Shown one piece after another: positions 49,698-58,379 of a stretch of 64,000 bases of DNA. Both the position numbers and the translations under genes were made by a program. The notes below the pieces were generated by a model. That model made no database searches. It was not told the DNA's origin and saw only the letters and a list, made by a program, of their open reading frames with translations. The stretch is taken from contig JBKBHS010000001.1 in NCBI GenBank assembly GCA_046299555.1, positions 682,001 through 746,000 of the forward strand. The letters are read 5' to 3'. Position 1 is the first letter of the stretch. The number at the start of each line of letters is the position of its first letter. This DNA is from CALKJP01 sp046299555 (GTDB lineage Bacteria; Bacteroidota; Bacteroidia; JACCXN01).

Positions 49698-50936
49698 TTA
49701 TTCAAATTCTGCTTGAAGTATTTTGCGTACTTCAATAATGGTTTCTTCTTCTAAATCGGTACGTTTAACTAAGTCTTCAACACTATATTCCAGTACGCTT
49801 TTGGCTGTATCGCAGCCAATAGCTTTAAATTCATCAATAATCCAACCTTCTATTTCATCTGCAAATTCATCTAAATCAACATCGTCTTCAATATCGTTAT
49901 CGTTATCGCGATATACATCAATTTCGTATCCGGTTAATTTACTTGCCAATTTAATATTATGGCCACCTTTACCTATGGCTAAAGATACTTGGTCGGGCGA
50001 AAGGAATACATCAGCATGTTTTCTTTGTTCGTCAACTTTAATGGACGATATTTTAGCCGGACTTAATGCACGAGTAATGTAAAGTTGAATATTGTTGGTG
50101 TAATTTATAACGTCAATATTTTCATTTCTAAGTTCACGTACAATTCCGTGAATTCTTGAACCTTTAATACCAACACAGGCTCCAACCGGGTCTATTCTGT
50201 CATCATAAGATTCTACAGCAACTTTTGCTCTTTCGCCCGGTTCGCGAACAATGTTTTTTATGGTAATAAGTCCATCAAAAACTTCAGGAACTTCCAATTC
50301 AAATAATTTTTCTAGGAATTTTGGAGAGGTTCTTGAAAGGATAATAACAGGGCTGTTATTTTTCATTTCAACACGGGCAACAACGGCTCTAACGGTGTCT
50401 CCTTTTTTGAAATAATCCGATGGAATTTGTTCGCTTTTGGGAAGAATTAATTCATTTCCCTCATCATCTAAAATCATTATTTCTTTTTTCCAAACTTGAT
50501 AAACTTCACCGGTAATTATTTCGCCTACTTTATCTTTATATTTTTTGTAAATTGAGTCTTTTTCCAGTTCAATTATTTTTGACATTAAGTTTTGACGCAT
50601 AGCTAAAATATTTCTGCGTCCAAAATCTTCCAGTTTAACAGGAACCGCTATTTCATCGCCAACTTCGTAGTCGGGGTCAATTTTTTTGGCTTCTGAAAGT
50701 GCTATTTGTAAATCGTCATCTTCTAAAAAATCGTCTTCAATAACTTGGCGGTTAAGCCAAATTTCTAAATCGCCTTTATCCGGGTTTACGATTATGTCGA
50801 ATTGTTCGTCTGAACCATATTTTTTTATTAGCATACTGCGAAATACATCTTCCAATATGCGCATCATTGTAACTCTATCAATATTTTTTGCTTCTTTGAG
50901 TTCTGAAAATGATTCAATTAAGCTGGCTGCATCCAT
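49698..50936 (-). CDS. nusA: Transcription termination/antitermination factor NusA
   Basis: 412 residues. The NusA N-terminal domain (about 1-125) is followed by S1 (ITGEVYQVWKKEIMILDDEGNEL...) and the KH1/KH2 domains (VKVAVES..DPVGACVGIKGSRIHGIVRELRNENIDVI, then LSPDQVSLAIGKGGHNIKLASKLTGYEID). An acidic C-terminal stretch follows (DNDNDIEDDVDLDEFADEIE), then one helix-hairpin region (KSVLEYSVEDLVKRTDLEEETIIEVRKIL). It binds RNA polymerase at pauses. Its start is 11 bases after rimP; together with infB they form the conserved operon. Confidence 0.96.
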   Translation of the reverse strand: MDAASLIESFSELKEAKNIDRVTMMRILEDVFRSMLIKKYGSDEQFDIIVNPDKGDLEIWLNRQVIEDDFLEDDDLQIALSEAKKIDPDYEVGDEIAVPVKLEDFGRRNILAMRQNLMSKIIELEKDSIYKKYKDKVGEIITGEVYQVWKKEIMILDDEGNELILPKSEQIPSDYFKKGDTVRAVVARVEMKNNSPVIILSRTSPKFLEKLFELEVPEVFDGLITIKNIVREPGERAKVAVESYDDRIDPVGACVGIKGSRIHGIVRELRNENIDVINYTNNIQLYITRALSPAKISSIKVDEQRKHADVFLSPDQVSLAIGKGGHNIKLASKLTGYEIDVYRDNDNDIEDDVDLDEFADEIEGWIIDEFKAIGCDTAKSVLEYSVEDLVKRTDLEEETIIEVRKILQAEFE

Positions 50937-50947
50937 AGTTTTTTATT

Positions 50948-51412
50948 TTAAAATTTTAATACAAGTTTTGTTTCTTTTATATTTCCAAACGGTATTATAA
51001 ATTCTTTCTTTACATTTATTTTTTTGTTTTTACCGGGTATTTTTTCTTTTACTTCATCTACTATTTTAATTTCATCTTCATTAGCAGCATCAAGTATCCC
51101 TGTAATTTTTTTACCATCATTGGTTTTGGTAACTACTTTTTTGCCTATATATTTTTGATATTGTTTTAATATTTTAAAAGGTTGATCAATACCGGGCGAT
51201 GAAACCATTAATTCAAAATCTTCTTTTTCTCTGTCTAAATTTTCTTCAACCGCTCTACTTATTGATAAACAATCTGTAATTAAAATTCCTTCAGGTTTAT
51301 CTATTTCAATTGTGATGGTATTGGAAGGGCTGATATTTATATCAACTATATAAATATCTGTACCTTTTATTTTTTGTTTAACAATTTCCTCAATTGTAGC
51401 TTTATTTATCAT
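50948..51412 (-). CDS. rimP: Ribosome maturation factor RimP
   Basis: 154 residues from ATG 51412. An in-frame ATG at 51478 would put its extra codons over a strong hairpin and the probable transcription start, so I prefer 51412. The N-terminal domain is IVKQKIKGTDIYIVDINISPSNTITIEID, with the signature LISDCLSISR-like ITDCLSISRAVEENLD. The C-terminal Sm-like domain holds YQKYIGKKVVTKTNDGKKITGIL. It assists 30S assembly. First gene of rimP-nusA-infB. Confidence 0.93.
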   Translation of the reverse strand: MINKATIEEIVKQKIKGTDIYIVDINISPSNTITIEIDKPEGILITDCLSISRAVEENLDREKEDFELMVSSPGIDQPFKILKQYQKYIGKKVVTKTNDGKKITGILDAANEDEIKIVDEVKEKIPGKNKKINVKKEFIIPFGNIKETKLVLKF

Positions 51413-51429
51413 TCTTTTTTGAAAATAAA

Positions 51430-51452
51430 CGAGGGGACTTTTTGTCCCCTCG
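51430..51452 (-). promoter_or_regulatory. Perfect GC-rich hairpin in the rimP operon leader
   Basis: On the minus strand CGAGGGGAC, loop AAAAA, GTCCCCTCG: nine perfect pairs, GC-rich in an AT-rich genome, between the likely start (about 51470) and the rimP ATG (51412). It is not followed by a T-run, so a leader element (stability, pausing or NusA-linked control) is more likely than a terminator. Confidence 0.6.
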
Positions 51453-51475
51453 ATACACGTTTTCTTAAAGTTTTG

Positions 51476-51506
51476 CAAAGATACGTTAATAAATCTACAA
51501 ATACAA
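51476..51506 (-). promoter_or_regulatory. Promoter of the rimP-nusA-infB operon
   Basis: On the minus strand TTG (51506-51504), 20 bases, then TATCTTTG (51483-51476) fit the Bacteroidota consensus. The leader would be about 58 nt and would contain the hairpin at 51430-51452. Confidence 0.55.
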
Positions 51507-51625
51507 GTTTTTTTTGAGGCAACTTTTGTGTGTAAAAATCGTTTTAAAAGAAAATTAATAATTTTTCGTAGAAAAATATTGTATCTTTATCGAAAAGTTA
51601 TTGTTGAATTTTAACACTGAAAGTT

Positions 51626-51961
51626 ATGGAACCATTTTTAAATAAACCAGTTAAGAATAATCGTATGTTAATGATTTTTAGAATCTTAGCTGCGATTATA
51701 ATTTCATTGCTAATTAATGGAGGTGTTAGCAGTGTATTTGCTCAAACAGATTCGGCAGAAAATAAACCGGTAGCTAATGAAGCCATGAAAAATGTGTTTC
51801 AACAAATGAAAAAGGAGGTTAAAAGTAATGATACACTTAGCAGTATTTTAATGATTATAGGTGTTGTTTTAATCGTAGGGGTAGCGGTATATTTAAGTTT
51901 TAAGTCAAGTCCGGAAGATAAGAAAGCTTCAATAAAAGGAACTTCTCCTAAAAAAGCTTAA
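51626..51961 (+). CDS. Small two-helix membrane protein of unknown function
   Basis: 111 residues. The first hydrophobic segment (MIFRILAAIIISLLINGGVSSVFAQ) looks like a signal peptide or anchor after a basic start. A polar stretch of about 45 residues follows (SAENKPVANEAMKNVFQQMKKE), then a second membrane helix (LSSILMIIGVVLIVGVAVYLSF) and a Lys-rich tail. No family recognised. TATCTTTA at 51582-51589 is a possible -7 element. Its stop is directly followed by the stop of the converging repeat-protein gene, with no base between. Confidence 0.7.
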   Translation: MEPFLNKPVKNNRMLMIFRILAAIIISLLINGGVSSVFAQTDSAENKPVANEAMKNVFQQMKKEVKSNDTLSSILMIIGVVLIVGVAVYLSFKSSPEDKKASIKGTSPKKA

Positions 51962-53602
51962 TTATTCAATTTGTTTGCCATTTTTAAATGATGCTTTAAG
52001 TAATAATTGTCCCTTTTCGTTATAGGTATAGCTTTTACCATGTTTCTCTCCGTTTTTATATTCTATAGCGCTGATTAATTGTCCTTTTTGCGACCATGTT
52101 AAAGATTTTCCATGCAGTTTGCCATTTTTAAAATTTTGTTGCATAAATTTTTGTGAGGTTGGGTAATAATATCTCCAAAGACCTTCTTGTTTTCCGTCTT
52201 TATAGTTTCCTTCGCTAATTTTAATTCCGTTTTCATTGTATGAAGTCCAAAGTCCGTGTTTAGCTCCATTTTTATAAAATCCTTTTTCGGTAATCATGCC
52301 GTTTCTATTGTAAAATGTCCATTCTCCGTCTCTTATGTCGTCAATCCAATTGCCTGTGTAGTTTGGTTTTCCATTTTTATAAAATCCTTTCCAATAGCCA
52401 TTCATTTTTCCATTTTTATAAGATCCTTCATCTTTTAATTGTCCATTATCATACCATGCTTTCCATAATCCTTCTTCTTTATCTTCTATATAATTTCCTT
52501 CTTGTAATTTTTTGCCGTTTTCATGCCATGTAATGGAAAGGCCGTTTTTTCGATCGGCTTTATATTCGGTTTCTTTTAGTTTATTGCCATCTTTCGTGTA
52601 AATAATCCATTTACCTTCTTTTAAGCCTTGTTTATATATGCCTTCGCTTTCTAAGCCTCCTTCATAAAAATAATATTTCCAGTGTCCTTCTTGTTTGTCG
52701 TTTAAAAAAGGTCCATTCATATCCGGATTGCCATTTTTATAGTACCATTGCCAAATTCCTTGCTTTTGTCCGTTTACATATTGTCCTTTAAAATTTATTT
52801 TTCCGTTATCGTACCATTGTATAAAGTTTCCATCATATAAGTTGTTTTTATATAAGGCTTCTTTCCATGGTGTTCCATTTTCAAACCATTCTTTGTGAAA
52901 CCCGTTTTTTATTCCGACATTATAAAGAGTGGTTTGTTTAATTTGTCCATTATTGTACCATTCAGTATAGGTACTATCAATTTGGTTTTGTATGTATTTT
53001 GCCAATGTTTTAATTTGACCATTTTTATACCATTCTTTGTGATATCCGTTTTTTAGTCCATTTTGATAATTTATTTCTGAGCGAATCTGATTGTTTGAAT
53101 AGTAAGATGTTTCTTTGCCTGTTCCGTTTATAAGGGTTTGATTTCCATTCTTATCCCAACAATTTATTACAAAGGTGCTATCGCCTTTATAAAAAATTTC
53201 TTTGTGTTTATTTCCATTGTCGAACCAATATGTCCAAATGCTGTCTTTAATACCGGCTTTAAAATATCCTTCTTCTTTTTTATTGCCATTTTCGTAAAAC
53301 GAAGTTTTTAAACTATCAGGTAAGCCTTTTTTAAAAAATCCTATGTCTTGAATGGCTCCGCTTTCGTAATATGTTTTAGCACTACCGTTTAAAATACCGT
53401 TAACAAAGTTTACTTCTTGCATTAATTTACCATTTTCATACCAAAATTTCCAAACACCATCTTCTTTTCCTAAAAGGTTGTATTTACCTTCGCTTTGCTT
53501 ATTTTTATTAGGATAGTAACGTATAACAACTTCGTTTTGTGTTTGTGCTGTAATAGTAATAGCTAATAATAGAATTAAATAAAGGTGAAGGAATATTTTC
53601 AT
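51962..53602 (-). CDS. Secreted protein of about 21 YwqK/MORN-like repeats
   Basis: 546 residues. The signal peptide ends ITAQ. The whole mature protein is built of about 21 units of roughly 23 residues with the pattern G-x-W-x-x-YY-x-NG-x(3-4)-E-x-x-Y-x-x-G. Examples are DGVWKFWYENGKLMQE, KEGLWKAWYDNGQLKDE and HGLWTSYNENGIKISE. This is the MORN-type beta-hairpin ladder of the YwqK group, labelled antitoxin in some databases from one Bacillus member. No toxin is nearby. It is the last gene of a four-gene envelope operon and probably a periplasmic or surface scaffold. Confidence 0.85.
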   Translation of the reverse strand: MKIFLHLYLILLLAITITAQTQNEVVIRYYPNKNKQSEGKYNLLGKEDGVWKFWYENGKLMQEVNFVNGILNGSAKTYYESGAIQDIGFFKKGLPDSLKTSFYENGNKKEEGYFKAGIKDSIWTYWFDNGNKHKEIFYKGDSTFVINCWDKNGNQTLINGTGKETSYYSNNQIRSEINYQNGLKNGYHKEWYKNGQIKTLAKYIQNQIDSTYTEWYNNGQIKQTTLYNVGIKNGFHKEWFENGTPWKEALYKNNLYDGNFIQWYDNGKINFKGQYVNGQKQGIWQWYYKNGNPDMNGPFLNDKQEGHWKYYFYEGGLESEGIYKQGLKEGKWIIYTKDGNKLKETEYKADRKNGLSITWHENGKKLQEGNYIEDKEEGLWKAWYDNGQLKDEGSYKNGKMNGYWKGFYKNGKPNYTGNWIDDIRDGEWTFYNRNGMITEKGFYKNGAKHGLWTSYNENGIKISEGNYKDGKQEGLWRYYYPTSQKFMQQNFKNGKLHGKSLTWSQKGQLISAIEYKNGEKHGKSYTYNEKGQLLLKASFKNGKQIE

Positions 53603-53610
53603 GTGAAAAA

Positions 53611-54228
53611 TTATAATGTTATAACATCAAATTTATATCCTTTTACGGTAAAGTGTTTTAAAAAGAGCGGGAGTGTGTAATAAAGATTTGTACTTGCTTT
53701 AACACTGTCGTGAAATACAACTATTGAACCGTTTTCGGTATGTTTAATAACGTTGTTTAAACATTCATCAGGCATGGTATTCGTATCAAAATCGCCACTT
53801 ACAACATCCCACATAATTATTTTATAATTTAATTGTTTTAATAAACGTATTTGTCGAGGTTTAATTCTTCCGTATGGTGGGCGTATTAATTTTGAATGGA
53901 CATATTGAGCGCATTCTTCTACGTTTTTTATAAACTTTTTGGAATTACATTTCCAGCCATTTAAATGATTGAATGTATGGTTTCCAACAGCATGACCGTA
54001 ATTTAAAATTTGTTGATATGTTTCGGGATGTTTTCTAACATTATCTCCTATGCAAAAAAAAGTTGCTTTTGCATTATATTCATTTAATATGCTTAAAACC
54101 CATGGTGTTACGGAAGGCTCAGGACCATCATCGAAAGTAAGGAATATGGTTTTATCTGTTTTAGGGATATTCCAAACCAACGAAGGAAAAAATAGTTTTA
54201 ACCAATTTGGCGATTTAGCAAAATACAT
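53611..54228 (-). CDS. Polysaccharide deacetylase (NodB homology, CE4)
   Basis: 205 residues. CE4 motifs are TFDDGPEPSVTPWVLSIL (motif 1, catalytic DD), GHAVGNHTFNHLNGWK (motif 2, H-x3-H), IRPPYGRIKPRQIRLL (motif 3), IMWDVVSGDFD and IVVFHDSVKAS (motif 5 His). The N-terminus has a short hydrophobic stretch (WLKLFFPSLVW) rather than a clear signal peptide. It removes acetyl groups from N-acetylglucosamine polymers such as peptidoglycan or exopolysaccharide. It sits between a methyltransferase and the repeat protein in one operon. Confidence 0.92.
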   Translation of the reverse strand: MYFAKSPNWLKLFFPSLVWNIPKTDKTIFLTFDDGPEPSVTPWVLSILNEYNAKATFFCIGDNVRKHPETYQQILNYGHAVGNHTFNHLNGWKCNSKKFIKNVEECAQYVHSKLIRPPYGRIKPRQIRLLKQLNYKIIMWDVVSGDFDTNTMPDECLNNVIKHTENGSIVVFHDSVKASTNLYYTLPLFLKHFTVKGYKFDVITL

Positions 54229-54246
54229 ATTGCAATTTACTAAATT

Positions 54247-55023
54247 TTATTTAGTTGCAATACAGAAGAAATCAAAAACAGAATCGTCTGCATCTTTAAG
54301 ATAATAATCTTCATGGGTAACACTGCTCACTAAAGTTTTATTTTTACCCATAATCATTTTTCTGTTTATTCTGTTTAATATATCGTAAGGTATTTGCAGT
54401 ACTTTTCGAGGTAAGCGATATTGTAAGTTAAAAATATCAAAACGGGTAAATTTTTCAACTCCTTTTTTATTCTCGTAATAATAATCCATTACTTTTTTAT
54501 TGCCCGTAATACCTTTCATTTCTACTTTAGTAAAGTATTTTTCAAGTAATGTTCTTAATTCTTGTAAGGTGTATTCTCTTACATGCCAAGGATTGCGAGT
54601 AAGCGACATTTTAATGTTGGGCGTGGTTAAAATTAATTGTCCTCCCGGTTTTAAAACGCGTTGTATTTCCGATAAAAATAAATGGTCGTCTTCAATATGT
54701 TCTATTACTTGAAAAGATATTGCTTTATCAAAATGATTGCTGGGTATATCTAATAATGGAGGTACTTCCATGTGAAAGAATTCTACTAATTTGTTATTAA
54801 TGAATTCTGATTCAATGGGTGTTTTATATTTATCAATGGCAGTATAACTTTCGGCTTTTGGGGCAAGACGTTTCAGACCATACCCTTCTCCGCTGCCTAT
54901 TTCAATAACTTTTCCATTTATAAGAGGCTTTGCGCATTCGTAAGCAAATGATAATCGTTGATAAATAACATTTTCAGATGCTTCGTTATCGGTATGCCTT
55001 TCTGCTGTTTGCAGTATTTTCAT
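54247..55023 (-). CDS. Class I SAM-dependent methyltransferase
   Basis: 258 residues. Motif I is VIEIGSGEGYGLKRLAP, motif II ends AIDKYKTPI, and the post-motif region is ISFQVIEHIEDDHLFLSEIQRVLKPGGQLILTTPN. The C-terminal about 90 residues (FDIFNLQYRLPRKVLQIPYDILNRINRKM) are specific to a subgroup often linked with cell-surface glycan genes. The acceptor is unknown. Neighbours (DUF2723 membrane enzyme and CE4 deacetylase) suggest an envelope polymer or lipid-linked sugar. Confidence 0.9.
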   Translation of the reverse strand: MKILQTAERHTDNEASENVIYQRLSFAYECAKPLINGKVIEIGSGEGYGLKRLAPKAESYTAIDKYKTPIESEFINNKLVEFFHMEVPPLLDIPSNHFDKAISFQVIEHIEDDHLFLSEIQRVLKPGGQLILTTPNIKMSLTRNPWHVREYTLQELRTLLEKYFTKVEMKGITGNKKVMDYYYENKKGVEKFTRFDIFNLQYRLPRKVLQIPYDILNRINRKMIMGKNKTLVSSVTHEDYYLKDADDSVFDFFCIATK

Positions 55024-55030
55024 GATTAAT

Positions 55031-58000
55031 CTATATTATGGAAAAATATTTGGCAAATAGTTCTCTGTATTCGTTACTTTTTCCGGGAGGTAAGGTTTTT
55101 ACCTCTTCTTTTAGTTTGGTTAACTCGTCTGATTGTTCAAATGCTTGAAGTTGGAACATTAATTGTCGTAATATTTGCATTGCTTGTTCCACATCGCGAA
55201 GATTTAGTTTAATGTGTTTGCTTTCTAGATTGGCGTAAAATTTTAGATTATCTGTATAAATTTCTCTTAAACGTTTGGCAATTTGATTTCCTTTTTCAAA
55301 TTGTTTTAATTTAAAATAACCTTCGGCAATGGGAAGAACAAAATAATTAAATGGAACAGATGTCTCAGGCATTACTTCCATAGCTTTGTCAAGCACTTCA
55401 AGAGCTTTTTCGTTTTTACCTTCGTTTATTAGCGCATCTGCCAAGCGATAAAAATTATTGCGGAAATTCATGGTCATGCGAAGGTTGTTTTCATCTAAAT
55501 AAACATTTGGATTTTCGATGCCACCCCACTTGAATTTATTCATTAAATTTTCGTACATAATTTGTGTATTTACTCTTCCTGTCTGTCCATTCAAATCAGT
55601 GTTTTTAACAGGTACTAAGCGATAAGCTAAACCTTCTAATTGAAAATATGATTCGAGATTCAAATAACTGTCGCTACCTGTTGTAATTGCAAAATAAACA
55701 GGTCTTTCCCAGTTATTGGTGGCTAATAAATCTAAAATCATTAATTCATTTTTAAGAATGTAGCTTTTATTTATTTCAAATTCTATGGCAGGAACTACCT
55801 TGTTTGCTAATTCTGCAGGTACAGTACCATTTGAAACAACTTTTGCAGAATCAACAGGAATTCTGATTTTAGTAGTAGGCATATAGTTGATTGACGTACC
55901 ACTTTGCATTTGTAGTTTTGCTTGAGGGCTTTCGCTTGCTATAAAATCCATTATCTCTCTAATATTTACATAGCCCGGTAGCCCTCGATCATAAATTGGA
56001 ACATAATCGCGAGTACCTTGGCGGTATTTATCTTCGGTTAATGAAAATGGGACAGGGTCGGAGTTGTAGGCTTTGCGTTTCATTTGGTCGATATACCAAT
56101 CGGTTTGTAATAAACTTAGGTTTACAACGCGTACATCCGTTCTGTATCCTTCCACTTCCTGAACATACCATAGTGGGAAAGTATCATTATCTCCATTGGT
56201 AAAAAGTATAGCATTAGGTGCACATGAGTCGAGATAATTTTTAGCAAAATCTCGCGCAGTGTATCTTCCTGAGCGGTCATGATCGTCCCAGTTTTCTTTT
56301 GCCATAATTCCCGGAACAGCAACTAAACATAGTGCTGTAGCAGCTATTGCTGATAAATGTGGCTGAATTTTTTTGCTGAAAAATTCATAAAGGAATAAAA
56401 CTCCTAAACCAATCCAGATAGCAAATGCATAGTATGAACCTACATAAGCATAATCTCTTTCACGTGGCTGAAAAGGAGGAACGTTTAGATATGTGTTAAT
56501 TGCAATACCGGTAAATAAAAATAAAAGAAGTATAACTAAACTGTCGGCTTTATTTTTCTTGTATTGATATAAAATGCCTAATATTCCTAATAAAAGTGGA
56601 AGCATGAAATAAATATTTCTTCCTTTGTTATTGGCTAGACTTTGTGGTAATTTACTTTGATCTCCCAAACGTGGATTATCTATAAAAGGAATTCCGCTTA
56701 TCCAATTGCCATCGGTTACATTTCCGGTTAAACCTTGAATGTCGTTTTGTCGTCCGGAAAAATTCCACATAAAGTAACGGAAATACATGTATCCTATTTG
56801 ATAATTAAAATAAAAGCGAAGGTTTTCAATAAAAGTAGGTTTATATATAGTTTCTGTTTCACCTCTGAAATTTGTTTTTCTAACAGGAGTTCCTTTAACA
56901 TTTGCCCAAGCTTTATATCCGGCAATATGATTGGGTTGAGAACTGTACATGCGGGGGAATATGGTTTTAAAATCTTTATCATAATTGGGGATTGTATTTT
57001 TTCTATCATCTGATATAACATAAATACCTTTAGTGTAATCTCTCATGTAAACCGGCTTACCATCTAAATAGGGCTGTTGTGGGTCTAATGGTGCATTGTA
57101 ATATTGTCCGTATAAAAGGGGATGATCTCCATATTGTTCACGCATTAAATAAGCCAGTAAGGTAATGGCATTTTCAGGATTATTTTCGTCAATGGGAGGG
57201 TTAGCTTGTGAACGAATAATGATGACAAAAAATGTGGAATATCCTATTAATAAAAATGTTAATGCTAAAAATACTGTGTGCAGTATAGCTTTTTGATTTT
57301 TTAAAGTATAATATAAACCGAAAGTTAAGCCACCTATTAATAATAGGAAAAATACTATAGTTCCACTGTTAAATGGAAGTCCAAAAGAGTTAGTAAATAT
57401 AAGCTCAAATTTTGCTACTAAATTTACAACACCGGGTATAATACCATTTTGTATAAAACCCAATACTCCTATTGCTATAATGCCTGTTATAAATAATCCT
57501 TTATTGGTGGGTTGAAACTTTTTAAAGTAATAAACAAAAACCAATGCTGGTATAGCCAGTAAATTTAATAAATGCACTCCAATAGAAATTCCGATTAAGA
57601 AAGCAATAAAAATAAGCCATTTTGATTCATGAATCAAATCTGTTTCTCGATCCCATTTGGTAATTGCCCAAATAGTTACAGCTGTAAAGAATGATGACAT
57701 GGCATATACCTCGCCCTCAACTGCAGAGAACCAAAAAGTGTCAGAAAAAGTAAAGGCAAGAGCTCCAACCAAACCGCTTCCAACAATAGCAAAAGTTTGA
57801 CCTTGATTAGGCTCATTGTTATATCCAGTAAGAATTTTTTGTGCAAAAGCTGTTATTGTCCAGAATAAGAATAAAATAGCACCAGCACTGCACAATGCAG
57901 ACATTACATTAACCAAATACGCAGCAGTTTCAGGTGTTCCAAACATGGAGAATAAGCGGGCAACTAATAAGAAAAAAGGAGCACCGGGTGGATGACCTAC

Positions 58001-58138
58001 TTCCAATTTATAAGCGGTAGCAATATACTCACCGCAGTCCCAAAAGCTTGCAGTAGGTTCAATGGTGCTTAAATAAGTGTAAGAGGCAATTGTAAAAACA
58101 ATCCACCCGAATATATTGTTAAGTTGCTTATAGTTCAT
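55031..58138 (-). CDS. DUF2723-family membrane protein (protein O-mannosyltransferase-like, TPR C-terminus)
   Basis: 1035 residues. The N-terminus is diagnostic: SYTYLSTIEPTASFWDCGEYIATAYKLEVGHPPGAPFFLLVARLFSMF. The SFWDCGEY motif provides the acidic residue of GT-C type enzymes. About ten membrane helices cover 1-620. A periplasmic segment follows (NAILFTNGDNDTFPLWYVQEVEGYRTDVRVVNLSLL), and the last about 150 residues are helical TPR-like (ALEVLDKAMEVMPETSVPF, AEGYFKLKQFEKG). It probably transfers a lipid-linked sugar to an exported acceptor; acceptor unknown. It heads the operon with the methyltransferase (7 bp), the deacetylase and the YwqK-type protein. Confidence 0.88.
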   Translation of the reverse strand: MNYKQLNNIFGWIVFTIASYTYLSTIEPTASFWDCGEYIATAYKLEVGHPPGAPFFLLVARLFSMFGTPETAAYLVNVMSALCSAGAILFLFWTITAFAQKILTGYNNEPNQGQTFAIVGSGLVGALAFTFSDTFWFSAVEGEVYAMSSFFTAVTIWAITKWDRETDLIHESKWLIFIAFLIGISIGVHLLNLLAIPALVFVYYFKKFQPTNKGLFITGIIAIGVLGFIQNGIIPGVVNLVAKFELIFTNSFGLPFNSGTIVFFLLLIGGLTFGLYYTLKNQKAILHTVFLALTFLLIGYSTFFVIIIRSQANPPIDENNPENAITLLAYLMREQYGDHPLLYGQYYNAPLDPQQPYLDGKPVYMRDYTKGIYVISDDRKNTIPNYDKDFKTIFPRMYSSQPNHIAGYKAWANVKGTPVRKTNFRGETETIYKPTFIENLRFYFNYQIGYMYFRYFMWNFSGRQNDIQGLTGNVTDGNWISGIPFIDNPRLGDQSKLPQSLANNKGRNIYFMLPLLLGILGILYQYKKNKADSLVILLLFLFTGIAINTYLNVPPFQPRERDYAYVGSYYAFAIWIGLGVLFLYEFFSKKIQPHLSAIAATALCLVAVPGIMAKENWDDHDRSGRYTARDFAKNYLDSCAPNAILFTNGDNDTFPLWYVQEVEGYRTDVRVVNLSLLQTDWYIDQMKRKAYNSDPVPFSLTEDKYRQGTRDYVPIYDRGLPGYVNIREIMDFIASESPQAKLQMQSGTSINYMPTTKIRIPVDSAKVVSNGTVPAELANKVVPAIEFEINKSYILKNELMILDLLATNNWERPVYFAITTGSDSYLNLESYFQLEGLAYRLVPVKNTDLNGQTGRVNTQIMYENLMNKFKWGGIENPNVYLDENNLRMTMNFRNNFYRLADALINEGKNEKALEVLDKAMEVMPETSVPFNYFVLPIAEGYFKLKQFEKGNQIAKRLREIYTDNLKFYANLESKHIKLNLRDVEQAMQILRQLMFQLQAFEQSDELTKLKEEVKTLPPGKSNEYRELFAKYFSII

Positions 58139-58316
58139 AACAAATTTAGTTTAAGAGCATGCGAAAATAACCATTTTAGTTTATTTGTTGAAAAATAGTT
58201 TTCATCAATGTAATTAATAGTTTTATTTTATAGAATCATGCTTTAATCTAAATTTTAAATAGATAAATTAATACATTTGTTTAATTTACAATTGAGGATA
58301 TTACTAAAAATTTTTC

Positions 58317-58361
58317 TGTGATAATTATCACACACAAAGTTTTGATTAGAAATTATTTTTG
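58317..58361 (+). promoter_or_regulatory. CRP/FNR-type palindrome and promoter upstream of the giant T9SS protein
   Basis: TGTGATAATTATCACA (58317-58332) is a perfect 16-nt palindrome of CRP-consensus form (TGTGA-N6-TCACA). TATTTTTG at 58354-58361 fits the -7 TAnnTTTG. The palindrome centre is 36.5 nt from the last base of the -7 element, near -42 from the expected start at about 58367. This is the place of a class II activator. Confidence 0.6.
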
Positions 58362-58379
58362 AAAAAAGTATTAATATTT

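Noticed and set aside
51962..53602. Toxin-antitoxin locus suggested by YwqK similarity
   Set aside because: The protein has a signal peptide, is a pure repeat ladder, and no toxin gene is adjacent.
58359..58379. TTG start for the giant secreted protein
   Set aside because: The TTG is the last three bases of the probable -7 element, so transcription begins after it; ATG 58380 gives a good signal peptide.
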